Assembly (NCBI GenBank): GCA_017429205.1 | Contig: JAFRPH010000029.1 | Location: 7,155-71,154, forward strand | Length of the DNA: 64,000 bases | Reading direction: 5' to 3' | Source: Bacteroidales bacterium | Lineage (GTDB): Bacteria > Bacteroidota > Bacteroidia > Bacteroidales > UBA932 | Shown: positions 49,991 to 56,645 of the stretch, piece after piece | How the letters are laid out: every line of letters starts with the position of its first letter | Position numbering within the stretch: position 1 is the stretch's first letter | Position numbers and translations under genes: made by a program | Notes under the pieces: model-generated | The model's input: the letters and a program-made list of their open reading frames with translations, nothing else | Databases searched by the model: none | What the model was told of the DNA's origin: nothing

Positions 49991-50785
49991 ATGAAAGTCA
50001 TCATCCGTGAAAACGCTAAGCAGGGCTCCCTCTGGGCGGCGCACTACATCGCCGCCAAGATCAACGAGAAGGCCAAAGTCTCCGACAAGCCTTTCGTCCT
50101 GGGCCTCTGCACCGGATCCACCCCGATCGACACCTACGCCGAACTCATCCGTATGGTCAAGGCCGGCGAGGTCTCCTTCAAGAACGTGATTTCCTTCAAC
50201 ATGGACGAGTACGTGGGCCTTCCCGTGGAGCATCCCGAGAGCTACCACTCCTTCATGCACCGCTACCTGTTCGACCAGATCGACGAGCCCGCGGAGAACA
50301 TCCACATCCTGGACGGCAACGCCCCCGACACGGAGGCCGAGTGCGCGGCCTATGAAGAGGCGATCGTCCAGGCCGGCGGTTTCGACCTGTTCCTCGGCGG
50401 CGTGGGCGAAGACGGCCACATCGCCTTCAACGAGCCCTTCTCCTCGCTGAGCTCCCGCACCCGCGTCGTGACGCTCACCCAGGACACCCGCGAGGTCAAC
50501 GCCCGCTTCTTCGGCGGCGATCCCGAGGCCGTGCCCGCCCAGGCGCTCACCGTGGGCGTCGCCACCGTCCTGTCCTCCAAGGAGGTCGTCATCCTCGCCT
50601 TCGGCTCCAAGAAAGCCCGCGCCCTGAAGGACGCCATCGAAGGGCCGATGTCCCACTACTGCACCCTCAGCGGCCTGCAGAACCACCCCGCCGGCACCAT
50701 CGTCTGCGACGAGGCGTCCATCGGCGAGGTGAAAGTGAACAGCTACCGCTACTTCAAGGCCGTCGAGGCCGCGGAGAACCGGTAA
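49991..50785 (+). CDS. nagB: Glucosamine-6-phosphate deaminase
   Basis: This 264-residue enzyme converts glucosamine-6-phosphate to fructose-6-phosphate and ammonia. The sequence follows E. coli NagB closely: LGLCTGSTPIDTYAELI, FNMDEYVGLP (general base Asp), and GGVGEDGHIAFNEPFSSL with the full Asp-His-Glu set. Length is normal. It lies between the NagB-PIG-L fusion and the serine hydrolase in the operon and provides the active deaminase if the fused domain is degenerate. It suits a cell that breaks down N-acetylglucosamine-containing glycans, in line with the GH20-like enzyme. Confidence 0.95.
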   Translation: MKVIIRENAKQGSLWAAHYIAAKINEKAKVSDKPFVLGLCTGSTPIDTYAELIRMVKAGEVSFKNVISFNMDEYVGLPVEHPESYHSFMHRYLFDQIDEPAENIHILDGNAPDTEAECAAYEEAIVQAGGFDLFLGGVGEDGHIAFNEPFSSLSSRTRVVTLTQDTREVNARFFGGDPEAVPAQALTVGVATVLSSKEVVILAFGSKKARALKDAIEGPMSHYCTLSGLQNHPAGTIVCDEASIGEVKVNSYRYFKAVEAAENR

Positions 50786-50812
50786 TTCACCCTTGACACC
50801 TGTTCGGAGATC

Positions 50813-52135
50813 ATGAAGAAGAAAACGATCCTGCGCATCGTCCTGGCGGTGCTCGCGGCCGCGATCCTCGGCGGCTGCCTCTACCTGAACTCCCTGCTGC
50901 CCATCATCACGGGCTATGCGGCCAAGAACCTTGCGTCGGACGTTTTCGTCTCCGGGCGGGAACCGGCGGAAGTGGAGGCCCTCGACCTCCACTTCTCCTT
51001 CATCAAGTTCACCCGCAACAAGGTGGACTTCGAGAACAAGACGGTGACGAGCCGCTTCCTCTGGGGCAAGTCCGTCGCCGCTTACCGTGACGGATACGGC
51101 GTCACGCTGCTCCGCGGCAAGAAAGCTCCCGCATTCCAGGCGGAGAAGTATCCCCTCGCCCCCGAGGCCGGAGGCCCGGACTTCCTGGAGCCCGGCGACT
51201 CCGCCCTCACGGCGCGGCTCGCGCCCATCGCCAAGGCCCTGGTCGACGACCACGCCTACAACGGGACGCCTTTCGCCTTCGTCGTCCTGCACGAGGGCAA
51301 GGTGGTGGCCGAGCGGTATCGCGAGGGCCTCAACGCCCATACGCGGCTCCTCAGCTGGAGCATGGCCAAGAGCTTCACGAACGCCCTCGTAGGCCTGATG
51401 ACCAGCGACGGAATGGTGGACATCTACGCCCCGACGGGCATTCCCGAGTGGCAGGGCGACGAGCGCGCCACCATCACGCTCAACGACCTGATGCAGATGC
51501 AGAGCGGCCTCCAGTGGAACGAGGACTACGGCAACCGGTCCGACGTGAACCTGATGCTGCACCGGGAAAAGGACATGGGCCTGTACGCCATCGACAAACC
51601 CCTCGAGCACAAGCCCGGCACCTTCTGGTACTACTCCAGCGGCAGCACGAACATCGTGATGCGCTACCTGCGCGGCAAGTTCGCCTCCGACACGGAGTTC
51701 CTGACCTATCTGCGCGAACGGCTTTTTGCTCCGCTGGGCATCCACAACGCCATTTTCGAGCCGGATATGAGCGGCACCCCCGTAGGCTCGTCCTACCTGT
51801 ACATCACCGCCCGGGAATTCGCCAGCTTAGGCCAGCTGTACCTCGGCGACGGCGTCTTCCAGGGCCGTCGGATCCTCCCCGAAGGCTGGGTGGACTACAC
51901 CGTCACCCCCGCCTCCGACAGCAAGGACGGCTACGGCTCCTTCTTCTGGCTGAACAAGGACAAGTTCTGGCCGGACATTCCCGAGGACATGTTCAACTGC
52001 CAGGGCCACGACGGCCAGGAAATCTTCATCATCCCCTCCAAGGACCTCGTCGTGGTCGTCCTGGGCTATTCCCCGAAACCCGACCGGGTGGTCGACTGGA
52101 ACGCTCTCGTCAAAGATATCATCGCCCAGCTATAA
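50813..52135 (+). CDS. Serine hydrolase of the class C beta-lactamase/esterase type
   Basis: The 440-residue protein has an N-terminal signal or anchor (TILRIVLAVLAAAILGGCLYL) and the penicilloyl-serine fold: LSWSMAKSFTNALVG with the SxxK motif (Ser near 183), WYYSSGSTN in the YxN position (Tyr-Ser-Ser) and CQGHDGQEIF as the third motif. EstB-like esterases and D-amino peptidases share this form; true beta-lactamase activity is unlikely without other markers. It is last in the operon, 27 bases after nagB, and converges on the alpha/beta hydrolase with a six-base overlap. Confidence 0.85.
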   Translation: MKKKTILRIVLAVLAAAILGGCLYLNSLLPIITGYAAKNLASDVFVSGREPAEVEALDLHFSFIKFTRNKVDFENKTVTSRFLWGKSVAAYRDGYGVTLLRGKKAPAFQAEKYPLAPEAGGPDFLEPGDSALTARLAPIAKALVDDHAYNGTPFAFVVLHEGKVVAERYREGLNAHTRLLSWSMAKSFTNALVGLMTSDGMVDIYAPTGIPEWQGDERATITLNDLMQMQSGLQWNEDYGNRSDVNLMLHREKDMGLYAIDKPLEHKPGTFWYYSSGSTNIVMRYLRGKFASDTEFLTYLRERLFAPLGIHNAIFEPDMSGTPVGSSYLYITAREFASLGQLYLGDGVFQGRRILPEGWVDYTVTPASDSKDGYGSFFWLNKDKFWPDIPEDMFNCQGHDGQEIFIIPSKDLVVVVLGYSPKPDRVVDWNALVKDIIAQL

Positions 52136-52879
52136 CCGCTCAGGCTTGGCCAGGAAGCGCACGATCGTGTCGCACGGGCTGAGCGAATGCGGATGATGGC
52201 CGACGCCGGTCTTTCCGATGAGGGAAAGGTCCCGGCAGCCGGACAAGTCGAACGTTCCGAACTGCTGCTCGAAAGGGACGGTCGGATCGGCCGCGCCGTA
52301 TACGACGATGATGGGCATTCCCTTGACCCGGGCGAAATGGTCCTTGGCATAGGTCCGGAACTTCGCCTCCGGAATGCCGGCCGCCTCCCACTGCTCCGCG
52401 GCCTTCCGGATATGCTCATTGCGGAATTTCGTCAAATCGCACAGGGGCGCATCGAGATAGAGCTTGTCCACCTGATCCGGGTGATTCTCGGCATAGACGA
52501 GCGAGAACCAGCCTCCGCGGCTGAGCCCTTCCAGGACCACCTTCCGGGACAGCCCGTACCGCTTATGCCCATAGTCATAGAATGCCGTGAACGCTTCTTG
52601 CGCATCGGGCGTGGCATACTCGTCCATCAGGTCCAGCAGGCCGAAGGACCACCCCAGCTCCAGCAAGGCGTCGTCCACCTGCGCGAACGCGCCGATGAAC
52701 GCGGGCCGGGCGATCCAGCGCCCGTTCGCCTGCGGCGGCACGACGAACACGGCCCGACGGCCGCAAATCACGGTATCCTGGACGGTAAATCCCCGGTCGG
52801 CATACGGCTGCTCCCAGGACTGGGCGGAAACGGTGCCGCTGACCAGCAGCAACGCAAAAAGGAGGCGGAACGCTTTCAT
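52130..52879 (-). CDS. Exported alpha/beta hydrolase
   Basis: This 249-residue exported protein (MKAFRLLFALLLVSGTVSAQ) is a small alpha/beta hydrolase with KVVLEGLSRGGWFS (nucleophile Ser in GxSxG), VVYGAADPTVPFE (Asp) and VGHHPHS (His). It resembles prolyl-oligopeptidase-like or carbohydrate esterases of polysaccharide loci. ATG 52879 is chosen because upstream in-frame codons lack a signal-like start. Its promoter has TATCTTTG at 52904-52897 and TTAA steps upstream, as for the glycan genes, which argues for co-regulation with them. Confidence 0.82.
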   Translation of the reverse strand: MKAFRLLFALLLVSGTVSAQSWEQPYADRGFTVQDTVICGRRAVFVVPPQANGRWIARPAFIGAFAQVDDALLELGWSFGLLDLMDEYATPDAQEAFTAFYDYGHKRYGLSRKVVLEGLSRGGWFSLVYAENHPDQVDKLYLDAPLCDLTKFRNEHIRKAAEQWEAAGIPEAKFRTYAKDHFARVKGMPIIVVYGAADPTVPFEQQFGTFDLSGCRDLSLIGKTGVGHHPHSLSPCDTIVRFLAKPERL

Positions 52880-52896
52880 GGTGAACTTGTTTCCCA

Positions 52897-52904
52897 CAAA
52901 GATA
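52897..52904 (-). promoter_or_regulatory. -7 box of the exported alpha/beta hydrolase
   Basis: TATCTTTG on the minus strand, 17 bases before ATG 52879; the nearest TTAA is 23 bases upstream and no -33 TTG is present. Confidence 0.55.
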
Positions 52905-52927
52905 CGCCGCCTCCGTTTCCGGTGCGC

Positions 52928-52963
52928 TTAATTCCCGCTATCGCGGGATTAAAAAAGTCTTAA
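52928..52963. promoter_or_regulatory. TTAA steps and GC hairpin upstream of the alpha/beta hydrolase
   Basis: TTAA at 52928, 52949 and 52960 (steps 21 and 11). The first two flank a CCCGC/GCGGG hairpin, so part of the signal may instead be a terminator for the stress-protein gene that ends at 52969. Confidence 0.45.
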
Positions 52964-52968
52964 AAAGC

Positions 52969-53226
52969 CTACTTGAGCAGTTTCTTGATCAGGCGCCAGA
53001 CCAGGATCAGGACCACGGCGCCGATGACGGCGCTGGCGATCTGGCCATACCACTCGGCCCAGAAGGAACCGGTCGCGCCGAGCTTGCCCAGCAGCCACCC
53101 GCCGACGACGCCGCCGAGCAGGCCGATGATGATGTTCCAGATGAGTCCGCCTTTCTCCTTGATGACGAAGAACCCGGCCAGCCAGCCGGCGATGGCTCCA
53201 AAGAGCAGGGTGATGAGAATGTTCAT
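52969..53226 (-). CDS. GlsB/YeaQ/YmgE-family small membrane protein
   Basis: The 85-residue protein is the transglycosylase-associated / GlsB family: LFGAIAGWLAGFFV, GLIWNIIIGLLGGVVGGWLLG and a third helix SAVIGAVVLILVWRLI with a basic tail. These tiny three-helix proteins are associated with stress responses; no biochemical role is established. Start ATG 53226 matches the family; the open frame extends further upstream without similarity. It is monocistronic. Confidence 0.92.
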   Translation of the reverse strand: MNILITLLFGAIAGWLAGFFVIKEKGGLIWNIIIGLLGGVVGGWLLGKLGATGSFWAEWYGQIASAVIGAVVLILVWRLIKKLLK

Positions 53227-53343
53227 GGTATTGGTTATTAGTTCGTTCCGCAAGATAAGAAACTTTTCTTCAAAAATCAAACGGTCACCTTAGACTCTTT
53301 ACTTGTTCTCCCTGACTATCCACTCACGGAAGAATGGATTCTC

Positions 53344-53413
53344 CCCGAATATAGATGTTCGGGTCCGGCCTCTGCTACTACAGAGGATAAATCGAAAGAT
53401 TTGTCCTCTTTTT
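53344..53413 (+). terminator. Two hairpins ending in a T tract upstream of the Fic gene
   Basis: CCCGAA (53344-53349) pairs with TTCGGG (53358-53363). A 12-bp hairpin with a GAAA loop follows: 53382-53393 with 53398-53409, one G-T pair, then TTTT. The T tract is on the + strand, yet no + strand gene ends here. The end of an undetected small RNA, or a relic, is possible. The remaining part of the gap 53227-53343 shows no gene. Confidence 0.7.
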
Positions 53414-53441
53414 GATTATGTCGGAATAAACGCTATCTTTG
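53411..53441 (+). promoter_or_regulatory. Promoter of the Fic gene
   Basis: TTTG (53411-53414), exactly 19 bases, TATCTTTG (53434-53441): a perfect Bacteroidota promoter. Its TTTG overlaps the last T of the preceding terminator. Confidence 0.85.
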
Positions 53442-53478
53442 CGTCGGAATAAACGACGGGATAACTGACGGAATAAAC
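53422..53478 (+). promoter_or_regulatory. Three direct repeats flanking the Fic promoter
   Basis: CGGAATAAAC occurs at 53422-53431, 53445-53454 and 53469-53478, spaced 23 and 24 bases. One copy lies between the -33 and -7 boxes, one just after the -7 box, and one ends immediately before the ATG. This is a likely operator for the Fic protein's own helix-turn-helix domain. Confidence 0.75.
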
Positions 53479-53479
53479 C

Positions 53480-54457
53480 ATGTACAAACCACCTTTCACC
53501 GTATCGGCCAAGGCCATCAATCTGATTGCGAAGATTTCCAGTCAGTTGGAAAGATATGCAATCCGGATGGAACAGGAGGACACTTTGCGGCTCAGAAGAG
53601 CCAACCGGATCAAAACCATTCACTCCTCCCTGGCCATCGAAGGAAATACCCTGTCCGAGGGTGAAGTGCTGGCGGTTCTGGAAGGCAAAAAGGTTGTCGC
53701 TCCCCTGAAAGAGATCCAGGAAGTCAAGAATGCCATCAAGACCTACGAACTCTATCCCAAACTCAATCCCTTCTCAATCCAGGACCTCCTTCTGGCCCAT
53801 GGTACGATGATGTCTGGCCTTGTCGATGAAGCCGGGATGTTCAGAAAAGGGGGCGTCGGGGTTTTTGACGGGGAGAAGCCCATCCATATCGCTCCCCCGG
53901 CGGACAGGGTCAGGGACTTGATGAACGACCTATTTGGATGGCTGGAGAATGCCGATGACCATCTGCTCATCCGGAGTTGTGTCTTCCATTATGAGTTTGA
54001 ATTCATCCACCCTTTTGCCGACGGGAACGGAAGAATCGGCCGTCTCTGGCAATCTCTTATCCTCGGCCAGCTGAATCCGATTTTCGAGCATCTTCCTGTC
54101 GAGAACATGGTCTATTCCAACCAACAGGCTTATTACCACGCCATCAACCGGAGTTCCGGCCTCGGCGACAGTGGCCCCTTCATCGACTTCATGCTGGAAG
54201 AGATTCTGAACGCACTCGTCGGCCATCAAGGGAAATCCAATGCCAACATTGCCGATGAGAAAGGCCTCAACTACCAGCAGCAAAGAGTCTTGGGATATAT
54301 TCGTGCTGACAGGCATATCACCGCAGCGAAGATTGCTGCAGACCTGGACATGAGTGCCCGCCAAATAGAACGGATGCTTGCCGACATGAAAGCCAAAGGC
54401 ATCATCCGACGGATCGGCGCCAACAGGAACGGCTATTGGGAAATCGTCGAAGATTGA
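53480..54457 (+). CDS. Fic-family protein with N-terminal inhibitory helix and C-terminal wHTH
   Basis: The 325-residue protein has the Fic core HPFADGNGRIGRLW (His177), which transfers AMP or another nucleotide group to hydroxyl side chains. Its own inhibitory motif SLAIEGN (Ser50-Glu54) precedes the core, so it is a class II, self-restrained Fic protein. After residue about 260 comes a winged helix-turn-helix (YIRADRHITAAKIAADLDMS, RQIERMLADMKAKGIIRRIG). The three direct repeats in its promoter suggest the HTH controls its own gene. The gene and the region after it are visibly more A+T-rich than the left part of the window and carry repeats, consistent with transfer. No antitoxin partner is adjacent. 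Confidence 0.92.
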   Translation: MYKPPFTVSAKAINLIAKISSQLERYAIRMEQEDTLRLRRANRIKTIHSSLAIEGNTLSEGEVLAVLEGKKVVAPLKEIQEVKNAIKTYELYPKLNPFSIQDLLLAHGTMMSGLVDEAGMFRKGGVGVFDGEKPIHIAPPADRVRDLMNDLFGWLENADDHLLIRSCVFHYEFEFIHPFADGNGRIGRLWQSLILGQLNPIFEHLPVENMVYSNQQAYYHAINRSSGLGDSGPFIDFMLEEILNALVGHQGKSNANIADEKGLNYQQQRVLGYIRADRHITAAKIAADLDMSARQIERMLADMKAKGIIRRIGANRNGYWEIVED

Positions 54458-54500
54458 CAATCCACACCTATCGCGAGGTCTGTAACCCACTGATGTATAA

Positions 54501-54527
54501 CAAAAAACCGCCGCTTACAAGGCGCCG
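54501..54527 (-). terminator. Minus-strand terminator of the left tRNA-like module
   Basis: CCGGCGC and GCGGCGG arms (54527-54508 on the minus strand, one mismatch) are followed by TTTTTTG. It matches the terminator behind the intact tRNA-Met at 60271-60296. Confidence 0.65.
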
Positions 54528-54537
54528 GAGACATATG

Positions 54538-54576
54538 GTGAGGTTGTTTCAGGTGCAAGGGACGTCGTACTTGTCC
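54538..54576 (-). repeat. 39-bp direct repeat, left copy
   Basis: A 39-base stretch beginning GTGAGGTTGTTTCAGGTGCA is identical at 60304-60342. In both places it stands between a tRNA-Met 3' end and a terminator on the minus strand. It contains GGGAC and GTCCC arms and could fold as RNA. Confidence 0.85.
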
Positions 54577-54600
54577 CGTTGCTTATGTCTTTTAACCCTT

Positions 54601-54688
54601 TCGGAGGCGCAAAGCGCCGACCGGGGGAGTTTGAGGGGGCGCAGCCCCTTCAATGAAGTCTTAACGGAAAACCGCTCAGCGGTTTTCC
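54601..54688. repeat. Cluster of GC-rich hairpins (dispersed-repeat type)
   Basis: Three hairpins in a row: GGCGC/GCGCC (54606-54618), GGGGC/GCCCC (54636-54648) and a 10-bp stem GGAAAACCGC/GCGGTTTTCC (54666-54688). They occupy the same slot that holds a different palindromic repeat beside the intact tRNA-Met. Confidence 0.7.
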
Positions 54689-54690
54689 AG

Positions 54691-54763
54691 TAGCGGGAGT
54701 GGGTCACGTACACACAAGCTCACCTCCGCTCTTTAACGACGCAAAACACCAGCTGAACCACCT
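54691..54763 (-). pseudogene. Decayed tRNA-Met-like sequence
   Basis: The minus-strand sequence ends CGTGACCCACTCCCGCTA, identical to the 3' end of the intact tRNA-Met at 60397-60470 (19-bp identity, 54690-54708 with 60396-60414). It keeps tRNA blocks TTCAGCTGG, GCGTCG and GCGGAGGT in the right order. The acceptor 5' strand and anticodon stem no longer pair, so it cannot be a working tRNA. Confidence 0.55.
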
Positions 54764-55124
54764 AAAAAGACCTGACCGCCGGACTAATTGTGAGACCGAA
54801 TATGTGCCAAAGAACTACTGGTCGCAAATAAGTTCAAATATCAGCGACCATGGGCAAATATAGAACAAAACCGCCGAATATCCAATCGCCGAATTTATGC
54901 CGCCGTTCCTACTCCAATCAAACACCATCATCCTCGAGAACATTCATCGGCTCATGATAACAGCGCGGATTGTCGGGTAGTCATTCTCCACTCGTTTCGG
55001 GAATGTGTTGTGATCGCTGAATCTATGAGCCGGAAGAATTAGCCGTTATAGATTCCGCCCGTGAATGGATTGGGGAGAAGGGGGCCTATCGCCTTATCAC
55101 CCGAGATGATTCGCCGTCTCTTGC
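54764..55124. other. Gene-free accessory stretch
   Basis: No open frame looks like a gene. It contains an inverted repeat, TGGTCGC (54819-54825) and GCGACCA (54844-54850), related to one at 60113-60148. It also has a 33-base motif at 55053-55085 that recurs with four mismatches at 56347-56379 behind the FtsX remnant. Confidence 0.5.
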
Positions 55125-56153
55125 CTAAAATTGCATCGTGAGCCCGTAGCCGGACGGGGAGGGGCCGATGTTGACTTGCAGGGCGTAGGGAGTGCCATCA
55201 AGACGGCGCAGGGCTGACAGGCGTGAGGCACCGAGCTGGATGGCGGAGAAGCCCAGATTGGCGACGAGGGCGCTGCCCGCCATCGTGAAGACCGCCCAGG
55301 GAATCTCAGTCTTAAGGACGGGCCAGTTCTCATAGTGCGGGAGAGTTATCTCGGCACTTCTGGAAGGACGGGCTTTAAGTTCCGCGAAGGATGCCGCGAC
55401 ACCCCCGATGCCAAGGACGGACAAGGCTGCACCTCCCCAAATCAGACCTTTCGATGATGCTGCTGTCGGAAGAGGCCTTTCCCCGACGGGTTTCTGAATG
55501 GATTTGCGAAAGCCGAAATAAGGGACGGCGCAATCTGTGATTCCCGCCAGTGTCATCCCCATGAAAAACATCGAAGACGCCATCCAGAAAGGATCGTAAG
55601 TGGTTGTCTCGGTATAGCGGTTCGGCCATTTCATTTTGTCCAGTCCCTCGGTGGGGACTCTTTCCATATGGCCTGAGCCCGAGCGTGCCTGCGGAAAGGA
55701 AATCAGGCTCCCCAGAATTCCCACTCCCAGTTTTCCAAATCCGGTCAAGGTCTGCGTACGGTAAGGCCGGTAAACCACATTATAATAGCCGGATCCATAG
55801 AATGACTGTATCTCTTCCGGCGTCAGCGCGAGCACCCCTTCCGCTTTTACACGAATCGGGGATTCATCGAAAGATGGTGCGGACAGGACATTGTCCCTCA
55901 ACAGAACTCCATCCCGGAAGTCCAAGCGGAACCCGTCTGCGAACCGGATGGCATCAACGTCGGAAAAAGGGATGACCTGCTTATTACCCGACCGCTTGAT
56001 ATGGACCTTCCCGTTGGCGATGGATGTCACCTTCGCCGTCACCACATCCCGCTTGCTGCCGTACAGGGTATCCAGGGCAGCTGGCCCTTCCTGAGCCTCC
56101 AACCCGATAGTTGCCACCACCAGGCCTATCAGAACAATAAGTGATCTTTTCAT
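55125..56153 (-). CDS. Unknown exported membrane protein
   Basis: The 342-residue protein has a signal peptide (MKRSLIVLIGLVVATIGLEA) and a conserved-looking N-terminal half (VTAKVTSIANGKVHIKRSGN, IPFSDVDAIRFADGF) that resembles small beta-domains of Bacteroidota envelope proteins. Two or three hydrophobic segments follow (FMGMTLAGITDCAVPYF, LIWGGAALSVLGIGGVAASF, VFTMAGSALVANLGFSAI). I do not recognise the family and see no catalytic motif. ATG 56153 is used because upstream starts lack a signal peptide. Its leader holds AGTGCA repeats (56189-56268) downstream of a TATCTTTG box. Confidence 0.75.
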   Translation of the reverse strand: MKRSLIVLIGLVVATIGLEAQEGPAALDTLYGSKRDVVTAKVTSIANGKVHIKRSGNKQVIPFSDVDAIRFADGFRLDFRDGVLLRDNVLSAPSFDESPIRVKAEGVLALTPEEIQSFYGSGYYNVVYRPYRTQTLTGFGKLGVGILGSLISFPQARSGSGHMERVPTEGLDKMKWPNRYTETTTYDPFWMASSMFFMGMTLAGITDCAVPYFGFRKSIQKPVGERPLPTAASSKGLIWGGAALSVLGIGGVAASFAELKARPSRSAEITLPHYENWPVLKTEIPWAVFTMAGSALVANLGFSAIQLGASRLSALRRLDGTPYALQVNIGPSPSGYGLTMQF

Positions 56154-56188
56154 GGCTGAATTCAGATGATAGTGCATCCTATTTAGAT

Positions 56189-56279
56189 AGTGCAATTCAC
56201 TTCAAAGGCTAAATGTATATTGATTGTTTCAATCGTGAATTCTAATTAGAAGTGCAACACACTTCAAAAATCAAAGATA
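56189..56279 (-). promoter_or_regulatory. Promoter box and repeats upstream of the unknown exported protein
   Basis: TATCTTTG on the minus strand (56279-56272) lies about 118 bases before ATG 56153. Between them are two near-identical 18-base motifs, AGTGCAATTCACTTCAAA (56189-56206) and AGTGCAACACACTTCAAA (56251-56268). The second holds a GAAGTG/CACTTC inverted repeat. Confidence 0.45.
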
Positions 56280-56378
56280 TACAATCTTTTCCACTATTCC
56301 TACGGCATTTTGTAACCAGTAAATTTTTGGGGACTATACATCATTTCCGCCCATGAAAGGATTGGGGTGGAGGGGGCA

Positions 56379-56603
56379 TTATTCTTTCTTCAGTTCCTCC
56401 GCTGGATTCGTCTTGGCTGCCTTGAGGGTCTGCCAGAGGACGGAGAGGAAAGCGACAATCGTGGCGATCACAACGGTCACGACAAACACCAATCCATAAC
56501 TGGAGATTCGGTAGGAGTATTGTTCTAGAAGCCTGGAAGCAAGCCAGATGGAAATGGGTGTGGCGATGACGGCGGCCAAACCCAGAAGAACAAGATACTC
56601 CAT
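56379..56603 (-). pseudogene. C-terminal remnant of a MacB/FtsX-type ABC permease
   Basis: This 74-residue open frame is the last two TM helices of an FtsX-domain permease: VLLGLAAVIATPISIWLASRLLEQYSYRIS, VFVVTVVIATIVAFLSVLWQ and the family tail KAAKTNPAEELKKE. A complete permease has about 400-800 residues, and nothing upstream encodes the missing part; the TlpA gene lies 43 bases away. A deletion removed the front of the gene. It may still start at ATG 56603 but is unlikely to work. Confidence 0.75.
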
Positions 56604-56645
56604 GACCGTTTTCCAGATTTCCTGCTCGACTGTACTACCGAAAAC

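Noticed and set aside
50813..52135. Beta-lactam resistance gene
   Set aside because: Only the general serine-hydrolase motifs are present; the operon is about amino sugars and hydrolases, and the BlaI/BlaR1 pair is far away and linked to a thioredoxin.
54691..54763. A second working tRNA-Met
   Set aside because: The acceptor and anticodon stems do not pair; only the 3' end and a few blocks remain.
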